From: a virus
Strand: one strand, 5' to 3'
Virus record (IMG/VR): IMGVR_UViG_3300035698_001936
Span: 1 to 21,075 of that record
Length of the DNA: 21,075 nt
The position numbers and the translations under genes are program-made. Of this stretch, positions 7,335 to 14,523 are shown piece by piece. How positions within the stretch are numbered: position 1 is the stretch's first letter; the number at the start of each line of letters is the position of its first letter. The notes under the pieces are model-generated. The model saw only the letters and a program-made list of their open reading frames with translations, made no database searches and had not been told where the DNA came from.

Positions 7335-9478
7335 TATGCTGTGATCCCCTCTCTTCCTTGTCTGTTCATTGCTTCATTGATAACGCCCACAATTGTTGAT
7401 CTTCTTTCCAACAACAGTTCGTCAAAACCTGTTGCGTCCACTGTTTCAATGTTGAAGTTCACTGTGACTTGTTGGCCCATTGCACCATTTGATGTAATTT
7501 GTCCACCTGCATTAGGTGTAAACATTTCTGGTCCCTTTTCTCCAACCAAGTATTGTTGTCCTGCAGAAACTGGTCCACCTTTTTCTCTTGGACCCGTGTA
7601 TGAAGTTGATTTAATCTTAGCAATTTGTACTGCACCAGTTGCCGCAATCAATGCCGCTTGTAAATATGCACCTCTACCTAATGCAAACATCACACCTTTT
7701 GCTGTGCTGATAATTGTTTCAGATATTGCAACTGCTTTTGCTATCTTGAATGCTTTTTCGTTAATTTGTGCCAGTTCACCCAACAATTCTTTACCAAGAG
7801 CAACGTTTAAACCTTTTTTGTCTTTGCCAAATGCAACTTCAATATCTATTTCTTTTGCTTTGCCTTGTTTTATTAATTCAACAACATCACTTTGTTCTCT
7901 GTCTCTTCTATTTTTTTCTGCTCTTGCGGAATCTTCTCTTATTTTTGTGATTGATGTTTGATATTGTTGTTCACTAATTTTTTTCTTATTTCTTAATATT
8001 TCTAAATTGGCAACTTCTTTTTGCATCGCAACAACTTCAGGAGATTCAAACACATCACCGCCTACTTTTTTCATAATTGATGGCAATGCTTTTTCTGCCG
8101 CCGCAACTTTTCTTAATTCTTGTTCTTTACGTATAAGTTGACGTATTTCTTTTTCTTGTTCTGTGGTCATGTCTTTCAACACGCCGTGTTTTAATTTGTA
8201 TATTTCAGCATCTTCTAAATTGGCAATGGCATTTGCCTGAAGTGCTCTTATAGAATCATGTAATTTGTCTGTAACTTTTTTTGTAGCACTTGACACTGCT
8301 TCTTGTTGTTGTTCTAATATTTTTTGTGCCATACTTGCTTCTGCTGACACAGTTGGCACTTCACTCATTTCATGTATGAAGTTTTCAGTTGCTTTGGTAG
8401 TTTCTTTAATTTTTGGAGTTAAGATGCCAAACTTTTCACCCACTTCTTGTATTTTGTCTTTGAATATTATTATGCCAGCAGTCAACACAGTTGCCGCGCG
8501 AATGATAGGATTTGCCATAGCGGCAAGTGTCATTATCCTAATTGCTTTTGTAACATTTGCCACAGTGACACCTAAACCTGCGAATGCTATTTTTAAAGCA
8601 AAAACTTGTTTTACAAGAAAACCTAATGCTAATAATTTGAATGCGGTGGTTAATAATCCTATGTTATTTTTTACAAACATTATTGAATTACCCAATGCTT
8701 GACCAATGCTGTTTGCAAGATTGTCTGTGCCTAATACTGCTTGTGTTATTTCTCTTGTGACTTCTGACAGTGCCGCAGTCAATCCGCCTTCACCCACTTC
8801 ATCTGCCGCTATCGCAACAGCATCTTGTAAATTAGAAAACGCACCTGACAGTGTTTTAGCACTACGTTCAATACCGCCTTTAAATTCTTTTGCACCAATT
8901 TGTTCTACAAGATTTACAATGTCTATACCATTGTTTCTTATTTCTGTTGTGGTACCTCTGAATATAACTTTTAACTTGTCACCTTCAGTTTTAACCTTAA
9001 TACCAAGTTGTTTAAGCATTTCAAATTCACCAGTAGTGGCATTGAATACTGCTTTGGCAACATCGTCCAGTCTACGACCCATACCAGCGGCAATGTTTCC
9101 TATGTTCAACATGAACTGTTCAGTTGGAACAAGACCTGCGTTTCTAAATGTTATAAACGCATTGGTTACTTCGTCCAATTGGAAAGTTGTGCCTGCTGTG
9201 AATTCTTTGATTAGGTTAAATGATTTACCTGCCGCCTGTACTGAACCTTCTACAGTGACAAGTGTTGCTCTTAAATCTTCAAAGGTTCTGATGGTGTTTA
9301 TAAGTCCTCTAACTACTCCAGCAGTTCCAATGGCAATTAACGCACCTGCGGCAAGTTTTGCCAAACCTCTAGTACGTCCAAGACTTTTGTTTAGTCCTTC
9401 TACATTACCTTTTGCTTTACCTAATGCCGCCCCTGTTTTATCAACGACGACTAGTTCTAGTCTTACTTGCTCCGCCAT
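7334..9478 (-). CDS. Tape measure protein (714 aa)
   Basis: A long, mostly helical protein starting MAEQVRLELVVVDKTGAALG, with AAAGGAATG-type Shine-Dalgarno (AAGGA) eight to nine bases upstream. Hydrophobic segments lie at about 41-60, 275-300 and 316-340, as expected for a protein that reaches the host membrane during DNA delivery. Charged coiled-coil regions follow (about 385-570). The C-terminus carries GGPVSAGQQYLVGEKGPEMF, a signature of tape measure proteins. The family rule of about 0.15 nm tail length per residue predicts a tail of roughly 100 nm. The start overlaps the end of the G-T frameshift extension by 38 bases, the classic chaperone/tape-measure arrangement. Confidence 0.93.
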   Translation of the reverse strand: MAEQVRLELVVVDKTGAALGKAKGNVEGLNKSLGRTRGLAKLAAGALIAIGTAGVVRGLINTIRTFEDLRATLVTVEGSVQAAGKSFNLIKEFTAGTTFQLDEVTNAFITFRNAGLVPTEQFMLNIGNIAAGMGRRLDDVAKAVFNATTGEFEMLKQLGIKVKTEGDKLKVIFRGTTTEIRNNGIDIVNLVEQIGAKEFKGGIERSAKTLSGAFSNLQDAVAIAADEVGEGGLTAALSEVTREITQAVLGTDNLANSIGQALGNSIMFVKNNIGLLTTAFKLLALGFLVKQVFALKIAFAGLGVTVANVTKAIRIMTLAAMANPIIRAATVLTAGIIIFKDKIQEVGEKFGILTPKIKETTKATENFIHEMSEVPTVSAEASMAQKILEQQQEAVSSATKKVTDKLHDSIRALQANAIANLEDAEIYKLKHGVLKDMTTEQEKEIRQLIRKEQELRKVAAAEKALPSIMKKVGGDVFESPEVVAMQKEVANLEILRNKKKISEQQYQTSITKIREDSARAEKNRRDREQSDVVELIKQGKAKEIDIEVAFGKDKKGLNVALGKELLGELAQINEKAFKIAKAVAISETIISTAKGVMFALGRGAYLQAALIAATGAVQIAKIKSTSYTGPREKGGPVSAGQQYLVGEKGPEMFTPNAGGQITSNGAMGQQVTVNFNIETVDATGFDELLLERRSTIVGVINEAMNRQGREGITA

Positions 9479-9976
9479 GGTTCATTCCTTTGTTAGCGTT
9501 GTCATGCTGTATTTTAAAATACGAGGCCCATAACTGGATCTCCAGGACACTGAACTGCATGACTTCTTCTATTGATTTACCTAGTTCTTTTGCTATGTGC
9601 ATCAACAGAAATAGTTCTGTGTCCTCTCTTAGTTTTTTGAGACATCCTCCTGTGTATATTCAGATGTCGCATTATTTAAAGCACTAGCAACTTTGATTAA
9701 TGTAGAAGGATCTGCTTCGTTCATCATTGTTACTTTGTCAAACTTATGAAACATAGGTTTGCCATCTGGTGTTAGTGCTTTGTTAATCACTGATTCAACC
9801 AATGCTTCCACAGTTTTACCTTGTGATTGCAAATCAATAATTTTTGACTCTACAGCAAACGAGTATACTGCTTTGTAGTAGATGTCTGTTTTCCATTCTG
9901 GAACAGTGACTTTTAACAGTTCACCATTCAATTTAGACTTAAAATGTGTTTTTATATTGTCTAATACTTGTGTCAT
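9441..9976 (-). CDS. GT: Tail assembly chaperone G-T, -1 frameshift product (178 aa)
   Basis: Translation of the G frame to AAC at 9632-9634, then a -1 slip on A AAA AAC, gives 63 further residues ending at TGA 9441-9443. The extension begins LREDTELFLLMHIAKELGKS and contains VLEIQLWASYFKI; the (E/F)-x-x-x-W-x-x-Y-F motif is the hallmark of the T domain of tail chaperones. The extension would otherwise be an unexplained 150-base gap before the tape measure gene. In lambda-type phages a few percent of ribosomes shift here, and the G:G-T ratio controls tail assembly around the tape measure protein. Confidence 0.88.
9605..9651 (-). promoter_or_regulatory. Programmed -1 frameshift site (SD, A AAA AAC, hairpin)
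   Basis: In mRNA sense: AGGAGG (9646-9651), a seven-base spacer, slippery heptamer AAAAAAC (9632-9638) directly before the TAA stop of G, an 11-base spacer, then a hairpin with stem ACAGAA/TTCTGT and a CTAT loop (9605-9620). An internal Shine-Dalgarno sequence upstream and a hairpin downstream are the known stimulators of the E. coli dnaX -1 frameshift. All three elements are seen directly; frameshifting itself is inferred. Confidence 0.88.
9629..9976 (-). CDS. G: Tail assembly chaperone G (115 aa)
   Basis: The unshifted product: begins MTQVLDNIKTHFKSKLNGEL and ends EDVSKN at TAA 9629-9631. It contains KVTVPEWKTDIYYKAVYSF (about 22-40), resembling the 'VPEW...IY' motif of phage chaperones that act with the tape measure protein. 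The ATG overlaps the previous stop by four bases (ATGA). The length and the position just before the tape measure gene fit the G family. It acts in the host cytoplasm during tail assembly and is not expected in the virion. Confidence 0.85.
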   Translation of the reverse strand: MTQVLDNIKTHFKSKLNGELLKVTVPEWKTDIYYKAVYSFAVESKIIDLQSQGKTVEALVESVINKALTPDGKPMFHKFDKVTMMNEADPSTLIKVASALNNATSEYTQEDVSKN

Positions 9977-10293
9977 ATTCTTCCTTTTGTTTTAAATGAC
10001 TTAATGGTTGGCCTCACTATACCATTAGGTCGTTGTTTGCTACGCCCTCGTTCCAGCAGACCAATGTAAGGCACGCGATTGGTGATTCTGTGTTCTTTTT
10101 GAACACCGTTTCCTGATGATGGATTTCTACCCACCGTCTTTTTCCAACCTCGTCTTGCTCTGCCTTTATCAACAGGTGTGTATATTTTCACCTCTTGAAA
10201 AATTCTTTCTGCGATGCGATCTGACACTTTTCCTAGTTGCCTTTGGATCCGTGTGAAGACCGCATCAAGATTGGATATTTTACCTCCAATCAT
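9973..10293 (-). CDS. Tail completion / neck protein, HK97 gp10-like (106 aa)
   Basis: Start placed at ATG 10291-10293 (MIGGKISNLDAVFTRIQ), five bases past the stop of the tail tube gene. An ATG at 10344 would extend 51 bases into that gene with a Lys/Arg-rich leader and is less likely. The motif TPVDKGRARRGWKK, then VPYIGLLERGRSKQRPNGIVR, is characteristic of the HK97 gp10-like / minor tail protein family, which joins the neck to the tail. Strongly basic. Overlaps the G gene by four bases. Confidence 0.82.
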   Translation of the reverse strand: MIGGKISNLDAVFTRIQRQLGKVSDRIAERIFQEVKIYTPVDKGRARRGWKKTVGRNPSSGNGVQKEHRITNRVPYIGLLERGRSKQRPNGIVRPTIKSFKTKGRI

Positions 10294-10298
10294 CAGTA

Positions 10299-10700
10299 TT
10301 ATATTGTTTCTTCGTGTAGTATTCCGTTTCCTTGAAAACTGCATGATACTGTGACTAAGTCATCAAAACTTGCTGTTCTAGAAACTGAAGTAACAATTAC
10401 ATCTCCAACATACTTTACGCCTGTTGTTGCTGGAAAAAATTCTACAGAAATGTTGGCGTCGTTTGCTGGATCAAACACAGAAGCACTTGTTTGTGCTGTG
10501 TCGTACATGCACTCCATAGTGCCTGTAAATTGTGTTAAACCGCTTATATATGTTCTAGCGCCATCGCCCATTGCTGTATCTTCTACTACGTCTTTTGTGT
10601 GTTCAATTGTCCAAGATCTTACTTCTGCTACTTGAGTAGAAGCACCACCTGAATCATCGCCAAACATCACTTTACCGTTTTCACCTGTTAGTGTTGCCAT
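10299..10700 (-). CDS. Major tail tube protein (133 aa)
   Basis: Begins MATLTGENGKVMFGDDSGGA with a GGAG Shine-Dalgarno sequence about nine bases upstream. Characteristic features of small tail tube proteins are the strand VAEVRSWTIEHTKD (24-37), DTAMGDGARTYISGL (41-55), TGTMECMYD and the terminal SFQGNGIL. It polymerises into hexameric rings forming the tube around the tape measure protein. The N-terminal loop contains DDSGG just before the strand that normally follows closely in this family, suggesting a loop insertion. It overlaps the end of the upstream small gene by 20 bases. Confidence 0.87.
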   Translation of the reverse strand: MATLTGENGKVMFGDDSGGASTQVAEVRSWTIEHTKDVVEDTAMGDGARTYISGLTQFTGTMECMYDTAQTSASVFDPANDANISVEFFPATTGVKYVGDVIVTSVSRTASFDDLVTVSCSFQGNGILHEETI

Positions 10701-10959
10701 CGTTGGTCTCCTCTTTTAGATTGTTAATGTCCCATTCAATATCGCTCATGTCTTCTTCTGAGTGTATTGGTTCTGGGGTGTTGTGGTTGACTTCTGCTTG
10801 TGCTTTGATTTCAACCTTTGGCAGAAGTTTTTTCTTAGACTTGGGTTTTTTAACTGTGTCTTTTTTAGTTGTCCAACCCGCCTCTAGAAATCTGTCTAGA
10901 CGATCTGATTCTATATTTTTCTTTTTAGATCCTTTGTGTACTTTAATATATCGCGCCAT
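10681..10959 (-). CDS. Small basic/acidic protein of the neck-tail region (92 aa)
   Basis: ATG at 10959 follows the upstream stop by two bases, with AGGAG at the end of the upstream gene as Shine-Dalgarno. The N-terminal half is very basic (MARYIKVHKGSKKKN, then KKPKSKKKLLPK near 38-49); the last third is acidic (SEEDMSDIEWDINNLKEE). The segment RLDRFLEAGW (20-29) resembles a motif in small phage connector-region proteins that I cannot name further. It lies between the terminator candidate and the tube gene. Alternatives include a minor head-tail joining protein or an assembly factor. Confidence 0.75.
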   Translation of the reverse strand: MARYIKVHKGSKKKNIESDRLDRFLEAGWTTKKDTVKKPKSKKKLLPKVEIKAQAEVNHNTPEPIHSEEDMSDIEWDINNLKEETNDGNTNR

Positions 10960-10961
10960 TA

Positions 10962-11411
10962 TTATACTGCTCCTTTAGTAAATGAATATCTCACGTCCGC
11001 CGTTATTAAAAACTCTCCCAAGGGTGGCGTACGATCAATTATTTCAACTGTTCTAACACGTGTGGTTGATGCTTGGGATGCCGCAAGTTCACGTGTTCTA
11101 TCTGAATTCAACGTTTCTTCAATACGTTCAATCAATTCATTTCTTTTTTGATCCACTGTGATGATTTGTGCTGATCTTCCATCTGCTCTCACAAAACCAC
11201 GGATCGTTATTTCTATAACACCTCTTCTGCCGCCACCCATCACATGGTCTTCTCTGGTTTCATTACCAGTTGTGATTAGTAGTGCAGGAAATTGTGTAAT
11301 TGCTAATTTTTCCACGTCAAAAGGTTCACGTGTGACTAGGACAGGTCTTGGAGGAGTCATGTCCTGTAAAACTGTTTCTATGTTGTGTGCTATGTCTTCT
11401 CTGTTACTCAT
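10962..11411 (-). CDS. Tail terminator-like protein (149 aa)
   Basis: Begins MSNREDIAHNIETVLQDM. It contains FPALLITTGNETRE (about 41-54), GVIEITIRGFVRADG (64-78), a charged helix and a C-terminal ITADVRYSFTKGAV. The order of long N-terminal helix, central strands and a final 'v.Y.f.rg' strand is that of lambda U / tail terminator proteins, which cap the tail tube and join it to the head. The position after the head-tail adaptor and before the tube gene agrees. Start follows the stop of the adaptor gene by three bases. Confidence 0.72.
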   Translation of the reverse strand: MSNREDIAHNIETVLQDMTPPRPVLVTREPFDVEKLAITQFPALLITTGNETREDHVMGGGRRGVIEITIRGFVRADGRSAQIITVDQKRNELIERIEETLNSDRTRELAASQASTTRVRTVEIIDRTPPLGEFLITADVRYSFTKGAV

Positions 11412-11414
11412 CTA

Positions 11415-11867
11415 CTACCTTTTCAAACGGAGAAAATGAGTAGGTTCCTTTTCAGCATCGCTAACATCTCCTGATGAATCCATATCATATTCTACACCGT
11501 CTCTTAACACAAGATCCATTTCTCTTTCGTATTCTTTACGATAGAATTCCATCTTTCTTTCAAAGATGTCTTGATCTGCGTCAAATTTTGCTAATTTTGT
11601 ATAAACGTGAAAACCTAAACAATTGTAGCACGCCACTCTTGTGAGTTGACTTGCTGTGTACATATCTTCATCTGGTTCTTGTTGTCCTGATGATAGATAT
11701 TTTAGGTCATACAAACCTATCTGTTGTGTGGGCCACCAACGTATTCTAAGATCTCTAAACACATCGTTTTGTGCTTTTGTGATTTCTTCGTCAAAGTCAG
11801 GTATGCCGTAATTTAAGATATCAGGTTCGTAGTCTTGGATGTCTGCAATGGTTAATAATGTTGCCAT
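11415..11867 (-). CDS. Head-tail adaptor protein (150 aa)
   Basis: First gene after the capsid and after the hairpin/promoter region. It starts MATLLTIADIQDYEPDILNY and continues FDEEITKAQNDVFRDLRIRW and SQLTRVACYNCLGFHVYTKL, then a long charged helix (FERKMEFYRKEYEREMDLVL). An all-helical protein of about 150 residues right behind the major capsid gene is typical of head-tail connector rings that dock under the portal. GGAGG lies 11 bases before the ATG. It has its own late-type promoter at 11922-11929. Confidence 0.78.
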   Translation of the reverse strand: MATLLTIADIQDYEPDILNYGIPDFDEEITKAQNDVFRDLRIRWWPTQQIGLYDLKYLSSGQQEPDEDMYTASQLTRVACYNCLGFHVYTKLAKFDADQDIFERKMEFYRKEYEREMDLVLRDGVEYDMDSSGDVSDAEKEPTHFLRLKR

Positions 11868-11899
11868 TAGGGGTACTACCTCCGTAATTGTTAATAATA

Positions 11900-11916
11900 A
11901 TCAAGTTCTGCTTGAT
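11900..11916 (-). other. Leader hairpin before adaptor gene
   Basis: ATCAAG (11900-11905) pairs with CTTGAT (11911-11916) around a five-base loop. It begins about six bases downstream of the TATAAATA at 11922-11929, so it would form at the extreme 5' end of the late transcript. Confidence 0.45.
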
Positions 11917-11921
11917 GTGTT

Positions 11922-11929
11922 TATTTATA
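11922..11929 (-). promoter_or_regulatory. T4-type late promoter octamer TATAAATA
   Basis: An exact TATAAATA on the minus strand in the 139-base gap behind the capsid gene, about 55 bases upstream of the adaptor ATG. It lies just downstream of two hairpins, a sensible place to restart transcription for the tail genes. Confidence 0.6.
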
Positions 11930-11942
11930 CCGCAGTCGTAAA

Positions 11943-11969
11943 GAAAGGGAGGAACAAGTCCCCCCTTTC
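11943..11969 (-). terminator. Hairpin after major capsid gene (likely terminator)
   Basis: On the minus strand a 10-bp stem (GAAAGGGGGG with CCTCCCTTTC, one G-U pair) encloses a seven-base loop ACTTGTT and is followed by TTTACG. The stem is G/C-rich in its upper part, but the T-run is short, so termination may be partial. A terminator behind the highly expressed capsid gene is common in phages. Confidence 0.6.
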
Positions 11970-11979
11970 AAGATATATG

Positions 11980-11995
11980 ACCATACAAGTATGGT
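11980..11995. repeat. Second hairpin after capsid gene
   Basis: ACCATACAAGTATGGT is a perfect inverted repeat (6-bp stem with a CAAG loop, or 7 bp with two unpaired bases). It lies 11 bases from the larger hairpin at 11943-11969, on the capsid side. Tandem hairpins may stabilise the capsid message 3' end or aid termination. Confidence 0.5.
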
Positions 11996-12000
11996 AATAT

Positions 12001-12008
12001 TATTTATT
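12001..12008 (-). promoter_or_regulatory. Possible late promoter AATAAATA at capsid stop
   Basis: AATAAATA overlaps the capsid TAA stop at 12007-12009. It matches the one-base variant of the T4 late promoter. It lies before the two hairpins, so a promoter here would be followed at once by a likely terminator; it may instead be a tandem-stop sequence. Confidence 0.25.
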
Positions 12009-12864
12009 ATAGGTTTGCGTCACCAATGATACCAACACCATAAGTGTCAAATATCTCCTGAACGCCGTACGCCATAGAACCTACGATTTCGTCTGCTCTA
12101 GCAGAAGCGTCTCTTTGGTTCTCTACTCTTAAGTTACGTTTAACCATGTAACCTAATGCGTCGCCGTGGAATGCCGCACCAACGAATGCACCTGCTGAGT
12201 CACCAGATATAACTGTTGATTCAAAGATTTGCATTCCTGCAAGTGTTCCTACAAATCCAGTTCTCAATGCTTCATTACCTAAGTCTGATAGGTTATGAGC
12301 AATTGTTGAACCAGCGTTTGTTAACAATTTCTTGATTTGGAACGCTTGTTTAGGGTGTAACACACAGTATAACGGACCACTTGGAACTTTTGCAGTTCTT
12401 AGTGTTGCCGCCGCTTTGAAAAGATCTTCTACTGAAATCTCGTCTGCGCCTGTTCCTACAGTTTGTGAAAAACCTGAGAATAACGCCGCGATGTCTGTGT
12501 CAATTTTCTCTGCTAATGCAGATCCAATTTGTCTTCCTACTGCTGAAGCAACATCTTCTGCTGATGCTTCTTTCATAAGGTCAGTTAGAGTAATCATTAC
12601 ACCTTTTTCTGTCGCTGTAATTGTTTTTGACGTTGTCAAATCAAATGCCGCGTTAGTTAGGTCAACACCATCACCTGGTGTGCTTACCGCAACTGTTGGA
12701 TATATTGGAACCTGAGCAGTTAACCCTGGTGTTCCAGACATATCATAGTTTCTTATTAAAGGTCTCATGATTGAAGTTTCGTTCAATGTGAAAAGACCTG
12801 ATTGGACTACGTTACTAAAAAACGCTGATCCTATTCCTGTATCTACTGCGTTTGTAATCGCCAT
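12007..12864 (-). CDS. Major capsid protein (285 aa)
   Basis: AGGAG lies nine bases upstream of ATG at 12864. The sequence MAITNAVDTGIGSAFFSNVV, then VPIYPTVAVSTPGDGVDL (52-69), ITATEKGVMITLTDLMKEAS (82-101) and VGRQIGSALAEKIDTDIAAL (109-128), is typical of phage coat proteins with the HK97/P22 fold; the last segment is the long spine helix. GPLYCVLHPKQAF (163-175) and AFHGDALGYMVKRNL (231-245) belong to the A and P domains of such coats. DSAG at 222-225 lies in the loop before the last of these. It follows the scaffold gene by 18 bases. No maturation protease gene is visible. Confidence 0.9.
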   Translation of the reverse strand: MAITNAVDTGIGSAFFSNVVQSGLFTLNETSIMRPLIRNYDMSGTPGLTAQVPIYPTVAVSTPGDGVDLTNAAFDLTTSKTITATEKGVMITLTDLMKEASAEDVASAVGRQIGSALAEKIDTDIAALFSGFSQTVGTGADEISVEDLFKAAATLRTAKVPSGPLYCVLHPKQAFQIKKLLTNAGSTIAHNLSDLGNEALRTGFVGTLAGMQIFESTVISGDSAGAFVGAAFHGDALGYMVKRNLRVENQRDASARADEIVGSMAYGVQEIFDTYGVGIIGDANL

Positions 12865-12882
12865 AGTACTTCTCCTTTGTTA

Positions 12883-13587
12883 TTAAACACTCACGCCGCG
12901 TGATTTCATAATCTCGCGATACCTAGCACGATGCTCAGGTATGTTCATGTTTAGATTGGTTATGTCGTCATTGACCAACGATTCTTTAGTAGCACTTCCT
13001 TTACCAGTACCTGAACCTTGTGGTCCTGCACTAACAAAGTGTGGATTACTTGCAAGAAACTCTTTTACCAAGTCTTTAACTTGTATGGGATCGCCTTTGT
13101 CATCATAACGAACTTGACCCGTTTTTGCGTCTATCACGTCAACAGCACCTGCTTCATTAAGTTTCAATTGTTGTTTAAGCAATTGACTTACTTGAGTAGG
13201 GTTGATTGCTTTGGCATTGGATGCCTCACTCATCAACTGTCCATCAATTTTGATTGAAGTCAATTCAGACTGATAATGGTTAATTTTAGAATTAAATTTT
13301 TCTGCTTGTTCTTTAAGAACTGCTTCAAACTCTCCTCTTTTTTCCAAATCTGCCTGTCTTGTCTTTTCCTCTTTTTCAATCAACGTGTTGTATTGATCAA
13401 CGTCTATGCCTTTATACTTTTTATCGTATTTGGCACGTTCCCTCGCTACTCTCTCTCCTACGATCCTCTCTAGATCATCTTGAGTGAAAGATTGAGTGTT
13501 AGTTTCTTCTTGAACCGCTGTGGTTACCTGCTCTTTAGATTCAGGTGCAGTGTCCTGAGATTTTACCGCTTGATTGTCTGCGTTCAT
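12883..13587 (-). CDS. Capsid scaffold protein (234 aa)
   Basis: Highly charged and helical. The disordered N-terminus (1-33) is rich in Gln, Glu and Thr. FTQDDLERIVGERVARERAK (34-53) is a motif seen in phage scaffold proteins. A coiled coil follows to about 115, then a Gly/Ser-rich linker (PQGSGTGKGSATKES, about 189-203). A C-terminal segment with IPEHRARYREIMKSRG (216-231) probably binds the coat protein. It lies directly before the capsid gene. Scaffold proteins guide procapsid assembly and then leave. AGAGG precedes the ATG, and a possible late promoter lies at 13643-13650. Confidence 0.88.
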   Translation of the reverse strand: MNADNQAVKSQDTAPESKEQVTTAVQEETNTQSFTQDDLERIVGERVARERAKYDKKYKGIDVDQYNTLIEKEEKTRQADLEKRGEFEAVLKEQAEKFNSKINHYQSELTSIKIDGQLMSEASNAKAINPTQVSQLLKQQLKLNEAGAVDVIDAKTGQVRYDDKGDPIQVKDLVKEFLASNPHFVSAGPQGSGTGKGSATKESLVNDDITNLNMNIPEHRARYREIMKSRGVSV

Positions 13588-13620
13588 GTGTTTACCTCTT
13601 GTTTGAGTTGAGTGTACTCC

Positions 13621-13633
13621 CTGTCTATGACAG
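13621..13633 (-). other. Leader hairpin before scaffold gene
   Basis: CTGTC/GACAG with a three-base loop, flanked by GTAC on both sides that could extend the fold. It starts about ten bases downstream of the AATAAATA at 13643-13650, as the leader hairpin of the adaptor transcript does. Confidence 0.35.
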
Positions 13634-13642
13634 TACTGATGT

Positions 13643-13650
13643 TATTTATT
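13643..13650 (-). promoter_or_regulatory. Possible late promoter AATAAATA before scaffold
   Basis: AATAAATA on the minus strand about 55 bases upstream of the scaffold ATG. It overlaps the TAA stop of the 26-residue gene. It is well placed to drive scaffold and capsid. Confidence 0.45.
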
Positions 13651-13729
13651 ATCTTCTTTTCTTTTTGCCTCTCGTAGATGATTTCTTACCACGAGACATG
13701 CTGTTTTTCTTTTTGCCTCTTGTTGCCAT
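13649..13729 (-). CDS. Tiny basic peptide, RGKK repeats (26 aa)
   Basis: ATG at 13727-13729 follows a strong GAGGAG (13735-13740) with a five-base spacer; the stop is TAA at 13649-13651. The 26 residues include 8 Lys and 5 Arg and no acidic residue, with three RGKK units at 4-7, 13-16 and 20-23. It follows the glycosyltransferase stop by two bases, so it is part of the same transcript. I know no named family. Its make-up suggests nucleic-acid or acidic-surface binding, for example an internal head component or an assembly aid. Function is not established. Confidence 0.7.
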   Translation of the reverse strand: MATRGKKKNSMSRGKKSSTRGKKKRR

Positions 13730-13731
13730 AA

Positions 13732-14523
13732 TTACTCCTCCTTTTTGTTGTAATTTTGCTTTACCAGTTCAATTACTTCTTTGGGTTCAATACTATCCAT
13801 TGCTTGTTCACAGTATGTGCAAGGACCTTTTGGCACATGACAACCCAAACCGTCTGGATTGCAATGTGTTTTACGTGTAATATTTATTTGGCCTTCATAT
13901 CCTGTTCTCTGGGGACTTTGATGACTGCCATACAACACCACACAAGGCACATCAAGATTGCCTGCTATGTGATGCACTCCACCCTCTGTGGTCACCACCA
14001 TGTGTGCGTACTTAATCATTATCATGGTTTCACGTATTGAAAGACATCTTACATTTTGCAGTCCTGGATAGTCTGTTTGTCCTTTTGCATTTTTTACAAA
14101 AGTTGGACTGGGCAATGCTCTTATCAATGTGTAATCTTGTAGACCATCTATAACTTCTTGCCATCTAAAATATTTTTTGTTGTCTGCAAATATAGAATCT
14201 TTAGCATCTGGGTTTATAAGAATATAAGGTTGTAATTTTTTGTAATTCAACATGAACCACATCTCTTCTGAATCTTTAAATTCTATAGGTGCTGTTTTTG
14301 GTTTGTAAGGTGTGTTGTTGTGATACCAACGTTTGTTGTTGTTGGGGTGTGTTTCAAATGGTTCTCCGTAATTGAAGTCTAACCAAGGTGTGTTGTGCCA
14401 CACAGGTTTTGCAAATCCTTGTGCAATACCTTTTGCTTGTCTGTGAGGTTTTTGTTTTTTGCCTGTCTTTTTGAATTGGTGGTATGCTTCTGCACGCCAC
14501 ATCATGTCATCACCTATTCCCAT
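13732..14523 (-). CDS. Glycosyltransferase, GT9-like (263 aa)
   Basis: The start ATG at 14521-14523 lies ten bases inside the methyltransferase gene; an in-frame stop two codons upstream rules out any longer form. The protein opens MGIGDDMMWRAEAY, matching the 'G-x-GD' loop at the start of GT9 (heptosyltransferase-type, GT-B fold) enzymes. The C-terminal half has IMIKYAHMVVTTEGGVHHIA (168-187) and DVPCVVLYG (191-199), the nucleotide-sugar binding region of this family. A Cys cluster follows (C221, C228, C235, C238). Likely transfers a sugar from a nucleotide donor; the acceptor is unknown (virion protein or host surface glycan). Lies between portal and scaffold, beside a methyltransferase. 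Confidence 0.83.
   Translation of the reverse strand: MGIGDDMMWRAEAYHQFKKTGKKQKPHRQAKGIAQGFAKPVWHNTPWLDFNYGEPFETHPNNNKRWYHNNTPYKPKTAPIEFKDSEEMWFMLNYKKLQPYILINPDAKDSIFADNKKYFRWQEVIDGLQDYTLIRALPSPTFVKNAKGQTDYPGLQNVRCLSIRETMIMIKYAHMVVTTEGGVHHIAGNLDVPCVVLYGSHQSPQRTGYEGQINITRKTHCNPDGLGCHVPKGPCTYCEQAMDSIEPKEVIELVKQNYNKKEE

Noticed and set aside
8706-9533. A 275-codon plus-strand open frame
   Set aside because: It is antisense to the tape measure gene, has a low-complexity Ser/Pro/Leu-rich product and no Shine-Dalgarno sequence. The minus-strand gene has clear family signatures.
9973-10344. Longer form of the gp10-like gene with a Lys/Arg-rich leader
   Set aside because: Would overlap the tail tube gene by 46 bases; the ATG at 10293 just after the tube stop fits the packing of neighbouring genes better.
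13881-13888. AATAAATA late-promoter match on the minus strand
   Set aside because: Inside the glycosyltransferase gene, encoding Ile-Asn-Ile; no gene starts shortly downstream. Treated as chance.
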